In this document: positions 36,196 to 46,135 of the stretch, in pieces
Numbering within the stretch: position 1 is the stretch's first letter
How the letters are laid out: the number at the start of each line of letters is the position of its first letter
Origin: Subsaxibacter sp. CAU 1640
Lineage (GTDB): Bacteria; Bacteroidota; Bacteroidia; Flavobacteriales; Flavobacteriaceae
Assembly: GCF_023156585.1 (NCBI RefSeq)
Contig: NZ_JALNMI010000004.1
Span: 1-64,000 of the forward strand
Reading direction: 5' to 3'
Length of the DNA stretch: 64,000 bases
Program-made: the position numbers and the translations under genes
Notes under the pieces: model-generated
The model's database searches: none
What the model was told of the DNA's origin: nothing
The model's input: the letters and a program-made list of their open reading frames with translations, nothing else

Positions 36196-36656
36196 TTGGA
36201 GAAAAAATCAATCATTCAAAAAACCTCAAAAACCGTTACGGACAGTTCTGAACAACTATTGGCGCAACTCAAAAACGGACTGTTTAAAATAGGAGATATC
36301 GGTACCGGCACAAAAAACAAATTTGTCAACTATGTCAAAGAAGTGTTCGACGTATTGCCACTCATAGAAAAGGCAGGTTTCAGAACCAACAGACTCATCG
36401 TAAGCGTATCAGTGCCGCCATCTATCGAAATACATTTCAGCAGATTTAAAGAATTGAGCCCCAAGGAAACAGAACAAATACTGACACAGTATTCAGACCG
36501 AAAAATGTTTAAATTGATATTCAAAGCAAACTGTCCTCCGAAGATTTGGTCTTTAGCGAAACCTGTATCGAAATCTCAATCCCGCCGAAAGTTAGCATTA
36601 AATACCTCAACAAAGACATCGCAAAACTCACCAAAATAGAAGCGGAGTTTGATTAA
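36196..36656 (+). pseudogene. Hypothetical gene with one frameshift
   Basis: Two adjacent frames read as one protein. From a TTG at 36196 to about 36513 the frame gives MEKKSIIQKTSKTVTDSSEQ and reaches QILTQYSDRKMFKL. It then degenerates into unlikely residues. A second frame picks up at 36516 (DIQSKLSSEDLVFSETCIEI) and ends in EAEFD at a TAA at 36654. Adding one T in AAATTGATATT would restore MFKFDIQSK. The joined protein would be ~153 residues, unrecognised. It is either a young pseudogene or a sequence error. Confidence 0.6.
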
Positions 36657-36681
36657 TAATAGAATTGGACTTTTTTAGAAT

Positions 36682-36768
36682 ATGGATTTAAAAGACATTA
36701 GAGAAAATTACAGAAGGTTTGACGATTATAAAATTGAAAAAATTACGACTCAAGAATCAACGTTTTAA
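36682..36768 (+). other. Short unexplained frame, possibly gene remnant
   Basis: An ATG at 36682 opens a 28-codon frame MDLKDIRENYRRFDDYKIEK ending at a TAA. The opening resembles the N-terminus of PdxH-type oxidases only vaguely, and nothing follows. It may be a remnant or chance. Confidence 0.2.
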
Positions 36769-36836
36769 AGACCAAGAGTGCTGTGTATACAAAGCTGAGG
36801 CATTCAGTAAACTGCTGTATCAAATCTAATTCCATT

Positions 36837-36941
36837 TTGTCAAAAGGTTCCGTCAACCTTTCAAAAGGTAACTCCAACTTGTCAAAAGGTTCCGTCAACC
36901 TTTCAAAAGCTAACTCCAACTTGTCAAAAGGCTGCGCCAAA
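36837..36941 (+). repeat. Array of five 21-bp repeats (two alternating variants)
   Basis: Units start at 36837, 36858, 36879, 36900 and 36921. Odd units read TTGTCAAAAGGTTCCGTCAA plus C, even units CTTTCAAAAGGTAACTCCAA plus C; unit 5 is drifted. Two units make a 42-bp higher-order repeat. A weak further copy seems to lie just upstream. Confidence 0.85.
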
Positions 36942-37225
36942 AAACGTCTCAAAACCCCAGTAAAACCTAAAAAACAGCCTAACAATGCCACCAAAAAGTC
37001 ATCCTTCAAGCTTCACGCGTCACGTTCAAACTTTTCAAAAAACATTCCTGAACTCGTGACAATACATTACCACTCTAAAATCTCCAAAATCCGCAACTTT
37101 TTCGCTAATTTATAGATAGTTATTAACGAAAACGTTTGAGATTTTAAGGTACTGTTAAATAATCTGCAATAGCTTTAAAAATCTAGTTTTTGTTTAGTAG
37201 TTTTACTTTTATTAACTAAACATAC

Positions 37226-38212
37226 ATGTCAAAAACGATTAAAAGAATAGGTGTCATGACCTCTGGTGGCGACTCGCCAGGAATGAATGCCGCCATACGT
37301 TCTGTAGTTCGTACTTGTGCCTACCATAATATAGAATGTGTAGGTATCTACAGAGGTTATGAAGGAATGATAGAAGGAGATTTTAAAGCCATGGACGCAC
37401 GTAGTGTCAAGGGCATCATCAATAAAGGCGGAACCGTCTTAAAATCTGCTCGCTCCAAAGAATTTAGAACAGAAGAAGGTCGCAAAACTGCACACCAAAA
37501 ACTCACAGAAGCAAACATAGATGCATTGGTGCTCATCGGTGGTGACGGTACCTTTACCGGTGGACTTATTTTCAATAAAGAATACGATTTTCCTATTATA
37601 GGCATTCCAGGTACTATTGATAACGATATTTATGGTACGTCCCATACCTTGGGCTTCGATACCGCATTAAATACAGTAGTAGAGTGTATCGATAAAATCA
37701 GAGATACAGCCAGTTCACACAACAGATTATTCTTTGTGGAAGTGATGGGCCGAGATGTAGGTCACATCGCTTTAAATGCAGGTGTTGGAGCAGGAGCAGA
37801 GGAAATCCTCATCCCTGAAGAAGATTTAGGTTTGGATCGTCTGTTGGAATCCTTACAGCGTAGTAAACAATCCGGTAAATCATCAAGTATTGTCGTGGTT
37901 GCTGAAGGTGACAAAATAGGAAAGAATGTCTTCGAATTGAAAGATTATGTAGAAGAAAATATGATTGAATATGATGTCAGGGTTTCTGTTCTTGGTCATA
38001 TGCAGCGTGGTGGTTCGCCATCGTGTTTCGATAGAGTGCTTGCAAGCCGTATGGGAGTAAAAGCTGTAGAAAGTCTTCTCGAAGGAAAAACCAACTATAT
38101 GGTGGGCCTTCTCAATGATGTGATGGCGTTGACGCCGTTAGAGCAAGCCGTAAAAGGAAAATCAAAAATCAATAAAGAATTATTGCGCGTGTCTGATATT
38201 ATGACGACGTAA
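37226..38212 (+). CDS. pfkA: 6-phosphofructokinase (ATP-dependent)
   Basis: A 328-residue enzyme that phosphorylates fructose 6-phosphate in glycolysis. Motifs: GVMTSGGDSPGMNAAIR at the start, IGGDGTFTGG, where the glycine after GGD marks the ATP type rather than the PPi type, GTIDNDIYGTSHTLGFDTA (catalytic aspartates) and EVMGRDVGH. It starts with ATG at 37226. It heads a sugar cluster with gapA 39 bases downstream, so the pair is likely co-transcribed. Confidence 0.97.
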   Translation: MSKTIKRIGVMTSGGDSPGMNAAIRSVVRTCAYHNIECVGIYRGYEGMIEGDFKAMDARSVKGIINKGGTVLKSARSKEFRTEEGRKTAHQKLTEANIDALVLIGGDGTFTGGLIFNKEYDFPIIGIPGTIDNDIYGTSHTLGFDTALNTVVECIDKIRDTASSHNRLFFVEVMGRDVGHIALNAGVGAGAEEILIPEEDLGLDRLLESLQRSKQSGKSSSIVVVAEGDKIGKNVFELKDYVEENMIEYDVRVSVLGHMQRGGSPSCFDRVLASRMGVKAVESLLEGKTNYMVGLLNDVMALTPLEQAVKGKSKINKELLRVSDIMTT

Positions 38213-38239
38213 CAGTATAAAATCAATAGCATTAAATAA

Positions 38240-39253
<1,014 letters not shown>

Positions 39254-39261
39254 TATTTAGT

Positions 39262-39319
39262 AAGATTCCGTATAAGTTCACTATATTTATATAGTTCCAA
39301 CTCGTACGGAATCTTTATT
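39262..39319 (+). terminator. Terminator-like nested hairpin after gapA
   Basis: AAGATTCCGTA (39262-39272) and TACGGAATCTT (39305-39315) are exact reverse complements, enclosing an inner ACTATA/TATAGT hairpin, and a T-rich run follows. The 32-base interior is longer than in a simple terminator, so it may be attenuating rather than absolute. Confidence 0.65.
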
Positions 39320-39331
39320 TAAAACACACAC

Positions 39332-40192
39332 ATGATTTTAATAGCTGATAGTGGTTCAACCAAATGTGATTGGATTGTTGTAGATAATAATGGAAAACAA
39401 CTCCAAGAAAAAATCCGCACCAGCGGATTGAATCCCGAAATTCTTAAAGAGAAAAAACTCTATAAAACCATACGCAAAAGCGAAGAACTCGCTGCCATCA
39501 AGAGAAATGTCACGCATGTTTTCTTTTACGGCGCAGGTTGTGGTACTGAAAATCCGAGATTGATGTTAAAAGGTATTTTGGAAGATGTTTTTCAGAATGC
39601 TGAGGTGGAAGTTACTGAAGATACCATGGCAGCCGTAAGAGCGACACTAAATAGTGATGATGAAGCTGCAGTGGTTTGTATACTTGGAACAGGTTCTAAT
39701 TGCAGTTATTATGATGGTACACGACTACATCAGAAAATAGTGTCTTTAGGATATACCTTGATGGATGACGCTTCCGGAAATTACTACGGAAAGCAATTAA
39801 TTCGCGATTATTACTTCCATCATATGCCAGAAGCCATCCGCGTATCATTTGGAGACAAATACAACATGGATGCGGATTATATTAAATACAATCTTTACAA
39901 ACAACCTAGCCCAAATGCCTATTTAGCCAACTTTGCAGAATTCATGTTCCTTAACAAAGACTCGGAATATATCCAAAATATGATTAAAGAAGGTGTGAGA
40001 GTTTTTGCTCGAAATATGATTCTTCAATTTAAGAATGAAATAGAGAAAGTTCCTGTGCATTTTGCTGGCTCTATTGCGTTCTTTTCTCAAGAAGAAATAC
40101 GAGCAGTAGGAGAGGAATTAGGATTTAAGGTAGGAAACTTTGTAAGGAGACCCATTGAAGGGCTTGTAGCATACCATACAAAACGGTTGTGA
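39332..40192 (+). CDS. BadF/BadG family sugar kinase, probable N-acetylglucosamine kinase
   Basis: A 286-residue ASKHA-fold kinase. The phosphate-1 motif is ILIADSGSTKCDW; GAGCGTE and the phosphate-2 motif CILGTGSN follow, and FAGSIAFF lies near the C-terminus. Homologous flavobacterial proteins are annotated as N-acetylglucosamine kinases of the BadF type, so phosphorylation of GlcNAc or a similar amino sugar is inferred. It lies between gapA and mgsA; the mgsA ATG begins on the last base of its stop. Confidence 0.8.
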   Translation: MILIADSGSTKCDWIVVDNNGKQLQEKIRTSGLNPEILKEKKLYKTIRKSEELAAIKRNVTHVFFYGAGCGTENPRLMLKGILEDVFQNAEVEVTEDTMAAVRATLNSDDEAAVVCILGTGSNCSYYDGTRLHQKIVSLGYTLMDDASGNYYGKQLIRDYYFHHMPEAIRVSFGDKYNMDADYIKYNLYKQPSPNAYLANFAEFMFLNKDSEYIQNMIKEGVRVFARNMILQFKNEIEKVPVHFAGSIAFFSQEEIRAVGEELGFKVGNFVRRPIEGLVAYHTKRL

Positions 40193-40554
40193 TGGAAATA
40201 GCAATCATTGCACATGATGGAAAGAAAACTGAAATGGTGCAATTTTTAAACGAGCATCGTTCTATTCTTGAACAAAAACAAATTACATTGGTTTCTACGG
40301 GAACTACAGGTAAAAAAGTAAGAAAAGCGGGGTTTGAAGTCACCCGTCTACTGTCTGGTCCTTTAGGTGGGGACGCTCAAATCGCTGCTAGAGTTGCTGA
40401 AGGAAAATGTCAAATGGTATTGTTTTTTAGAGACCCTCTTGAAAAACATCCACACGAGCCAGATGTTTTGATGTTGATGCGTCTTTGTGACGTGCATGAT
40501 GTACCACTAGCTACCAATCCAGCAACAGCAAATTTATTAATGAAAGGATTATAG
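40192..40554 (+). CDS. mgsA: Methylglyoxal synthase
   Basis: A 120-residue enzyme that converts dihydroxyacetone phosphate into methylglyoxal and phosphate, a bypass when sugar phosphates pile up. The active-site segments STGTTGKKV, LSGPLGGDAQIAA (catalytic Asp) and FFRDPLEKHPHEPD are all present. The ATG at 40192 overlaps the kinase stop by one base (TGATG); a GTG one codon earlier exists. Its location after pfkA, gapA and a sugar kinase fits a carbon overflow role. Its stop abuts the convergent guaC stop. Confidence 0.96.
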   Translation: MEIAIIAHDGKKTEMVQFLNEHRSILEQKQITLVSTGTTGKKVRKAGFEVTRLLSGPLGGDAQIAARVAEGKCQMVLFFRDPLEKHPHEPDVLMLMRLCDVHDVPLATNPATANLLMKGL

Positions 40555-41601
40555 TTAGTCCTTGCCAGTATAAACTCTATTTTCCTGCTCTTCCACTCGA
40601 ATAAAAGTGGTACGTTTGGTCAACTCCTTTAAGCGTTGTGCACCAACATAGGTACAAGTGCTTCTCACTCCTCCCAAAATGTCTTTAATAGTATCTTCCA
40701 CTTTACCACGATAAGGTACTTCAACGGTTTTGCCTTCACTGGCTCTATAATCAGCAACACCGCCTGCATGTTTGTCCATGGCAGTGGCTGAACTCATACC
40801 ATAAAATTGTTTGTAGGTTTTCTTTTTTCTGATAATGGTTTCTCCACCACTTTCGTCGTGACCGGCAAACATGCCTCCAAGCATCACAAAATCGGCTCCA
40901 GCTCCAAATGCTTTTGCAACATCTCCAGGTGTTGTACAACCACCATCGCTGATGATTTGGCCACCTAAACCGTGTGCGGCATCAGCACATTCAATAATTG
41001 CGGATAATTGAGGATACCCAACGCCAGTCTTAATACGCGTTGTACAAACAGAACCAGGACCAATACCTACTTTGATGATGTCTGCTCCAGCTAGCAGTAA
41101 TTCTTCTACCATTTCACCTGTAACGACATTTCCTGCGATGATTACTTTATCTGGGTATTGTGAGCGCGTTTCCTTCACAAAATTCACAAAATGTTCAGAG
41201 TAACCATTAGCAACATCAATGCAGATAAACTTCAAATCCTTATTCAATTCAGTAATAGCTTTCAGCTTTTCAGCATCTTGCTCACTGGTACCTGTACTGA
41301 TGGCAATAAAATTGGTAATATATTTTGGTGCTTTACTTAAAAACGTCTTCCATTTTTCAACTGAATAATGTTTATGAATGGCAGTAAAAAGTTGTTGCTT
41401 GCCCAATTCCAAAGCCATTTCAAATGTTCCAACAGTATCCATATTGGCAGCCATAACAGGTATGCCTGTCCAGTTGGAAGCACTATGCATAAATTTGAAT
41501 TGACGTTTTAAATTTACTTGAGAGCGACTATTTAAAGTAGAGCGTTTAGGACGTATCATAACATCCTTGAAGCCTAATTTGATATCGTATTCTATACGCA
41601 T
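40555..41601 (-). CDS. guaC: GMP reductase
   Basis: A 348-residue TIM-barrel enzyme that reduces GMP to IMP with NADPH. It has the IMPDH/GMPR catalytic loop [11 protein letters not shown] with the thioimidate cysteine, the [10 protein letters not shown] segment and [10 protein letters not shown]. There is no CBS domain insert, so it is GMPR rather than IMPDH. It begins with an ATG at 41601 ([20 protein letters not shown]). The gene ends directly against the mgsA stop with no spacer. Confidence 0.95.
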   Translation of the reverse strand: MRIEYDIKLGFKDVMIRPKRSTLNSRSQVNLKRQFKFMHSASNWTGIPVMAANMDTVGTFEMALELGKQQLFTAIHKHYSVEKWKTFLSKAPKYITNFIAISTGTSEQDAEKLKAITELNKDLKFICIDVANGYSEHFVNFVKETRSQYPDKVIIAGNVVTGEMVEELLLAGADIIKVGIGPGSVCTTRIKTGVGYPQLSAIIECADAAHGLGGQIISDGGCTTPGDVAKAFGAGADFVMLGGMFAGHDESGGETIIRKKKTYKQFYGMSSATAMDKHAGGVADYRASEGKTVEVPYRGKVEDTIKDILGGVRSTCTYVGAQRLKELTKRTTFIRVEEQENRVYTGKD

Positions 41602-41688
41602 GTTTTGGTTGGATTAATGAATCTCTAAGTTAGGCATTTAGATTGATTGTGTTCAAATCAAATCTATGTTTTTTCTACAAGTAATCGT

Positions 41689-42069
41689 TTATTTTACAGC
41701 AATCATGCTGATTTCAACATTCACAAACTTTGGCAAGTTAGCCACTTCAACCGTTTCTCGAGCTGGAGCAGTTGCATTATCAAAATATGTTGTATAAACT
41801 TCATTTATCTGCCCAAAATTGTTCATGTCGCTAATGAAGATAGAGGTTTTGACAACGTTTCCAAAGGTCATATCAGCAGCCTCAAGCACAGCTTTCATAT
41901 TTTCCATGACTTGTTTGGTCTCGGTTTTAATGTCAGACATCACCAATTCACCAGTTTCTGGATGGATGGCAATTTGACCAGAAGTAAAAAGTATGTTTCC
42001 TGATAAAACAGCTTGGTTGTAAGGACCAATAGGTGCTGGTGCTTTTGGTGTATTGATGATTTTTTTCAT
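41689..42069 (-). CDS. ridA: RidA family enamine/imine deaminase
   Basis: A 126-residue trimeric protein that hydrolyses reactive enamines such as 2-aminoacrylate. Signatures are PAPIGPYNQAV, FTSGQIAIHPETGEL and ETVEVANLPKFVNVEI at the C-terminus, which holds the conserved arginine region (PARETVEV). It starts with ATG at 42069. It follows the LptD-like gene on the same strand with a 32-base spacer. Confidence 0.94.
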   Translation of the reverse strand: MKKIINTPKAPAPIGPYNQAVLSGNILFTSGQIAIHPETGELVMSDIKTETKQVMENMKAVLEAADMTFGNVVKTSIFISDMNNFGQINEVYTTYFDNATAPARETVEVANLPKFVNVEISMIAVK

Positions 42070-42101
42070 TTAAATTTCTTTATTGATTTATTAGATGAAA
42101 A

Positions 42102-44804
42102 TTATAACTGTCTGTCAGGACGTTTACGTTGATCGTATTTGAGATCTTTCAACAAGTTGGATTTGATTCCGATGAAAAAACTCCAAGAAGTTCTGGTGCT
42201 AAAAGGAATCCAACTGAAATTCATTCGCCAACTCAACAAATCACGTTCAAAACGCAATTGTGTATAGGTGAACCCTTGATTTTTGAAGTCATAACCAGAT
42301 GATGCCCCAAGTGTCCAACGCGGAGAAATTTCAACATCTCCAGAAAACATCAAGGAGTTTGATGATATTTCATTTTCTCGTGCATTGTTTGAATAGTTGA
42401 CTGCATAAGCTAACCGAAGACTCCATGGAATTTGATAATTATACAGTTCGCTTGGTGTCTTTTCTTCATCATCTTTATCGCTGTCCCTCAAACGTTGGTC
42501 TGCAAAATCCTGTGGTTTTCCAAACAAATCATCTGCGCGACCACCGCTTTGCAGCGATTCTTGCTCTTCCCGTCCATCGAGACCATCATTATCTTTATCT
42601 CCCGAGAAAGTGGAATTTGACAATGAATAGCTGATATTTAAATTAGCATTTGTCATACGGAAAAGACTTCCTCCATTATTGATATTAAATCTGTCAATTT
42701 TTCGGTTATTGTTGTCCAAAGCGTAAGGATCTAACACCATTCCGAAGTTAATATTCATTTTATTGTTAAGAATAGTTGTCCCTCCAGATACTCTTACGGG
42801 ACTCCATTGCAAAGAATCTCCAGCTAAATTATAAGAAGTAGAAAAATTCAAATTATCCAGCAATTTAATCTTTTTTGCTTCGGTTTCTGTGGAATCTTTC
42901 GGTCTAACTTTCATCTCAAAATTATTGGCTAATGAAAGCCCAATGGAACTTGAGAAGTTTTTATTAGGACTACCAAAAATAGAATTTTGAAAACGGGTAT
43001 ATTCCTCAACCGTTGTGCCCTCGGCGTTAATGACTTCAAAGGTGTCGTAATACTGGTCAAAAGCAGGATTGATATTATAGCTAATAGCAGGTCTCATCAC
43101 ATGTCGAATCGCCTGTATTTTTGCGTCTTTTTTAAACGGAAACATTCCATAAATGGTGGTACCTACACTTGTACTAAAATTATAGGTTCTAAAGCTGTCA
43201 AAACCTCTGACATCTTCATATAAAACTCTATCGGTTTCTTCATCATAATATGGTCTCACCGTATTAAAAGTCCAGTTCTCATCGAAATTGGTACTCGCGC
43301 TCACACTAAAGTACTTAAACATTTTAAAGTTTGTGGAAATTGGAATCGAATGTTTGACACCCATTAAAGCATCATCGAACATTTCTTTCTTAAAAAACAA
43401 GCTGTCTGTTGTTTGGATACGATTTTCTGCCCTTACGTTATATTGAAAATTGATATTTTGAAGAACACCTTTTTTGGTTCCGACAGAGGGTTCAAAAGGA
43501 AAAATACGACTAATGCTTCCTTGAAAAGTCGGCAATGTCATATTGATTTGCTGTGTTTGCGTATTCTGGGAATGTGTTGCTGTAATGCTATAATTGATGC
43601 TCGGTTCAGTATCATAGGTTTTTGAATAGGATACAGAAGATGATAAAGTATTATTCAAAAAGTTGGATTGATTGATTTGGTTGACGGATTCCTGATAGTA
43701 GCGACTGCTACCAAGGTTGACTGAAGCTGAAAAACGAGAACTGGGATTGGCTTTAGCATCTTGTGAATGAGTCCAACGTATATTATATATTGAACTCTTT
43801 GAATAATCTGGAAACCCGCGTTCGCTACTGATATTATTCTCATATCTAAACCCAACATTTCCATTAAAACGGTATCGTAGTGCATATTGAGACTCTAATC
43901 GTAGCCCATAGCTGCCATTTGTCCAATAATCACCCAAAACTGCCAAATCAACATAATCGCTTATGGCAAAATAATATCCACCGTTCTGGAGTCCATATCC
44001 TCGTTGACTCTCTTGACCGAATGTTGGGAAAATGATTCCGGAAGTTTGTTTATTGGTTAAAGGAAAATAGGCAAATGGTAGACCTATAGGTGTAGGTACA
44101 TTATAGATATACATATTTGTTAAACCAACGACTACTTTTTTTCCAGGAACTACTTTTGCTCTTCTCATCCTGAAATAGTATTCGGGATCTTCACGACTTT
44201 CAGAAGTCGTAAATTTTCCTTCTTTCAAAAAGTAAACGGAGTCATTTTCCTTTTTGGTAAGTTTAGCATCAATATAGCCATCCATTTGCTCTGTTCTTGA
44301 ATTGAATATGAGTGCCTTTTTTGTTTTAGTATTAAAGATGATCGAATCTGGTTCAACTACATTTTCTCCTTGCTTAAAAACGGGCGCTTGAGAATAAGTG
44401 CCCAAAGAATCCTTTAAACGGCCTGCATACACTAAATCTTTACTATAATCAATAACAATAATACCAGATTTGATTTCCATATCCTGGTATTTAACCTCGG
44501 CTTCATTATATAAATAAATTTTCTGCTGACGTTGGTTTATTGAAACATAATCTGTGGCTTTATACTTAACAATGCCATCTAAAAAATCTTTCTTTTTTGG
44601 CAGAATGGTGTCTGAAACTATCGAATCAGTCTCTTTTACAGCTAGTGGAAGAGTTTTCAAAGAATCTACCACCAAAACTACACTATCTCTTTCCGTTGAT
44701 TTTATCGGTTCGTTCGATTTTGGTAAATCTTGACCGAATCCAAATGTGTTAATAAGCACTGTAAAACTTAAGGCAAAAAGTATGTCGAAGATGTTTGTAC
44801 GCAA
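42102..44804 (-). CDS. LptD-like outer membrane LPS assembly protein
   Basis: A 900-residue outer membrane protein. A signal-like hydrophobic start (IFDILFALSFTVLINTFGFGQ) leads to an OstA/LptA-like N-domain (about 85-230, with YNEAEVKYQDMEIKSGIIVIDYS), then a long series of amphipathic strands to the C-terminus (NFSWIPFSTRTSWSFFIGIK), which is the LptD-type barrel. It is expected to insert lipopolysaccharide or lipooligosaccharide into the outer leaflet. The start is TTG at 44804. It is divergent from an amidase gene across a palindromic spacer. Confidence 0.88.
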   Translation of the reverse strand: MRTNIFDILFALSFTVLINTFGFGQDLPKSNEPIKSTERDSVVLVVDSLKTLPLAVKETDSIVSDTILPKKKDFLDGIVKYKATDYVSINQRQQKIYLYNEAEVKYQDMEIKSGIIVIDYSKDLVYAGRLKDSLGTYSQAPVFKQGENVVEPDSIIFNTKTKKALIFNSRTEQMDGYIDAKLTKKENDSVYFLKEGKFTTSESREDPEYYFRMRRAKVVPGKKVVVGLTNMYIYNVPTPIGLPFAYFPLTNKQTSGIIFPTFGQESQRGYGLQNGGYYFAISDYVDLAVLGDYWTNGSYGLRLESQYALRYRFNGNVGFRYENNISSERGFPDYSKSSIYNIRWTHSQDAKANPSSRFSASVNLGSSRYYQESVNQINQSNFLNNTLSSSVSYSKTYDTEPSINYSITATHSQNTQTQQINMTLPTFQGSISRIFPFEPSVGTKKGVLQNINFQYNVRAENRIQTTDSLFFKKEMFDDALMGVKHSIPISTNFKMFKYFSVSASTNFDENWTFNTVRPYYDEETDRVLYEDVRGFDSFRTYNFSTSVGTTIYGMFPFKKDAKIQAIRHVMRPAISYNINPAFDQYYDTFEVINAEGTTVEEYTRFQNSIFGSPNKNFSSSIGLSLANNFEMKVRPKDSTETEAKKIKLLDNLNFSTSYNLAGDSLQWSPVRVSGGTTILNNKMNINFGMVLDPYALDNNNRKIDRFNINNGGSLFRMTNANLNISYSLSNSTFSGDKDNDGLDGREEQESLQSGGRADDLFGKPQDFADQRLRDSDKDDEEKTPSELYNYQIPWSLRLAYAVNYSNNARENEISSNSLMFSGDVEISPRWTLGASSGYDFKNQGFTYTQLRFERDLLSWRMNFSWIPFSTRTSWSFFIGIKSNLLKDLKYDQRKRPDRQL

Positions 44805-44851
44805 TGCTTTTAGTGTATTTTTGTAAAAGTATGGCTCGGTTTTTGAAACCC

Positions 44852-44883
44852 CAAAATTACATATATTTTTTTGTGATTATCAA
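44852..44883 (-). promoter_or_regulatory. Promoter of the LptD-like gene
   Basis: On the minus strand TTG (44883-44881) and TAATTTTG (44859-44852) are 21 bases apart, matching the Bacteroidota promoter. The start codon lies ~48 bases downstream. The -33 element lies inside the palindrome described next. Confidence 0.62.
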
Positions 44884-44897
44884 TTTATAATCACAAA
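44870..44897. promoter_or_regulatory. Perfect 11-bp inverted repeat between divergent envelope genes
   Basis: TTTGTGATTAT and ATAATCACAAA are exact reverse complements with a six-base spacer. The site covers the predicted -33 of the LptD-like gene and sits ~38 bases before the amidase start. It suits an operator for a dimeric regulator, but no regulator can be named. Confidence 0.5.
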
Positions 44898-44934
44898 TTA
44901 AAATAAAGCAAGATTAATAGCCGTTAAAATCTTT

Positions 44935-46080
44935 ATGAGAACGAACACACTTTATACAATCGTATTAATAGCAATCATTTTTACATGTTTTTTAACATCT
45001 GCCCATGCATTTCAAAAACACACTGATAAATTTGTTGTAGTCCTTGATGCTGGACATGGAGGCCATGATCCCGGCAATATGGGAAATGGTTTTAAGGAAA
45101 AAGACATTGCTCTAAACATTGTTTTGTCTGTTGGGAAACAGTTGGAGAAAAATCCGAACATAGAAGTAGTTTATACCAGAAAAACCGATGTATTTGTTGA
45201 TTTGTTTGTAAGAGGTAAAATTGCCAATAAGGCAGATGCTGATTTATTTGTATCTGTGCATTGTAATTCTCATAATAGTGCAGCCAACGGTACTGAAACA
45301 TTTGTTTTGGGATTGCACGCCAATCAACGCAACTTTGAAGTAGCAAAAAAAGAAAATGAGGTAATTTTTCTAGAAAAAGATTATCAGAAACATTACGACG
45401 GTTTCGACCCAACCTCACCTGAATCTGTTATTGGCTTAACGCTCATGCAAGAGGATTATCTTGATCAAAGTATTCTTTTGGCAGATATGATCGAAGGCAA
45501 TTTCACTAATGATTTAAAAAGGAAAAGTAGAGGTGTTAAACAAGCAGGATTTATAGTGCTGCATCAAACATATATGCCAAGTGTTTTGGTTGAAACCGGT
45601 TTCTTGACTTACAAGCCAGAAGGAACTTATTTAAATTCTTCGTCGGGTCAATCAGAAATGTCAAGCGCCATTTACAAAGCTATCATGAGTTACAAGTCTA
45701 TTCTAGACCAGAATGTAGGTGAAAATATTTATTCAGAAAGTACAACACCCATGGTTGTCAAAGAAAATGTACCAATAGAGGAAGTTGAAGTTGAAAAGAC
45801 TGAAGTTGTTTATAACAACATCGTATTTAAGGTTCAGCTTGCCGCTAGTTCAAATAAGCTTGAACCGAAACCATTCAATTTTAATGGACTTTCTGAAATT
45901 TCAAGAGAAAAAGAAGGTAGGCTTTACAAATATTTCTATGGTTATACTTCTGATTATAACAAAGTAAAGGAATTACAAACCACTGCACAGAAGAAAGGTT
46001 ATCCAGAATGTTTCATCGTGGCATTTAAGGATGGAAAACGGATAGAGCTAAACGATGCGCTGAAAACGACAGCAAATTAA
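44935..46080 (+). CDS. N-acetylmuramoyl-L-alanine amidase (AmiC type) with SPOR-like C-terminus
   Basis: A 381-residue exported zinc amidase. The signal peptide is MRTNTLYTIVLIAIIFTCFL and on. The Amidase_3 domain (about 30-250) starts with VVVLDAGHGGHDPG (zinc ligand H41), has GFKEKDIAL (E55), SVHCN and SVLVETGFL. After a linker, about residues 290-375 hold a SPOR-like domain (YNNIVFKVQLAAS, TAQKKGYPECFIVAFKDGKR) that usually binds denuded glycan at the septum. It cleaves the amide between MurNAc and L-Ala, probably for cell separation. The MlaD-type gene follows. Confidence 0.94.
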   Translation: MRTNTLYTIVLIAIIFTCFLTSAHAFQKHTDKFVVVLDAGHGGHDPGNMGNGFKEKDIALNIVLSVGKQLEKNPNIEVVYTRKTDVFVDLFVRGKIANKADADLFVSVHCNSHNSAANGTETFVLGLHANQRNFEVAKKENEVIFLEKDYQKHYDGFDPTSPESVIGLTLMQEDYLDQSILLADMIEGNFTNDLKRKSRGVKQAGFIVLHQTYMPSVLVETGFLTYKPEGTYLNSSSGQSEMSSAIYKAIMSYKSILDQNVGENIYSESTTPMVVKENVPIEEVEVEKTEVVYNNIVFKVQLAASSNKLEPKPFNFNGLSEISREKEGRLYKYFYGYTSDYNKVKELQTTAQKKGYPECFIVAFKDGKRIELNDALKTTAN

Positions 46081-46104
46081 AATCATTCTTACTATATTTA
46101 TTGC

Positions 46105-46112
46105 TAATTTTG
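46105..46112 (+). promoter_or_regulatory. Candidate -7 element (TAATTTTG)
   Basis: An exact TAnnTTTG motif lies 23 bases before the TTG start of the MlaD-type gene. The -33 TTG is not evident, so transcription from the amidase gene is also possible. Confidence 0.4.
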
Positions 46113-46135
46113 TGAGCAACTAAATCGTCTGAGCA

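Larger units (their letters stand above)
36657..37225. other. 569-base region without a recognisable gene
   Basis: Apart from the 21-bp array at 36837-36941 and the short frame at 36682, I see no convincing coding sequence. A frame at 36783-37115 and an antisense frame at 36743-37009 exist because the repeat unit is a multiple of three. The last ~90 bases before pfkA are AT-rich and may hold its promoter. Confidence 0.6.

Noticed and set aside
36500-36520. Programmed frameshift in the hypothetical gene
   Set aside because: The zero-frame codons are TTT AAA TTG, which is not a slippery X-XXY-YYZ heptamer, and a stop in the other frame lies just before. A single-base loss is simpler.
36837-36941. 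CRISPR array
   Set aside because: Units are directly adjacent with no unique spacers and alternate in two related forms; no cas genes nearby.
36783-37115. 110-aa frame with repeated LSKG motif and the antisense 88-aa frame over the 21-bp array
   Set aside because: Both exist because the 21-bp unit is a multiple of three. No homologous domain, no good start signal, and the 3' part is low-complexity.
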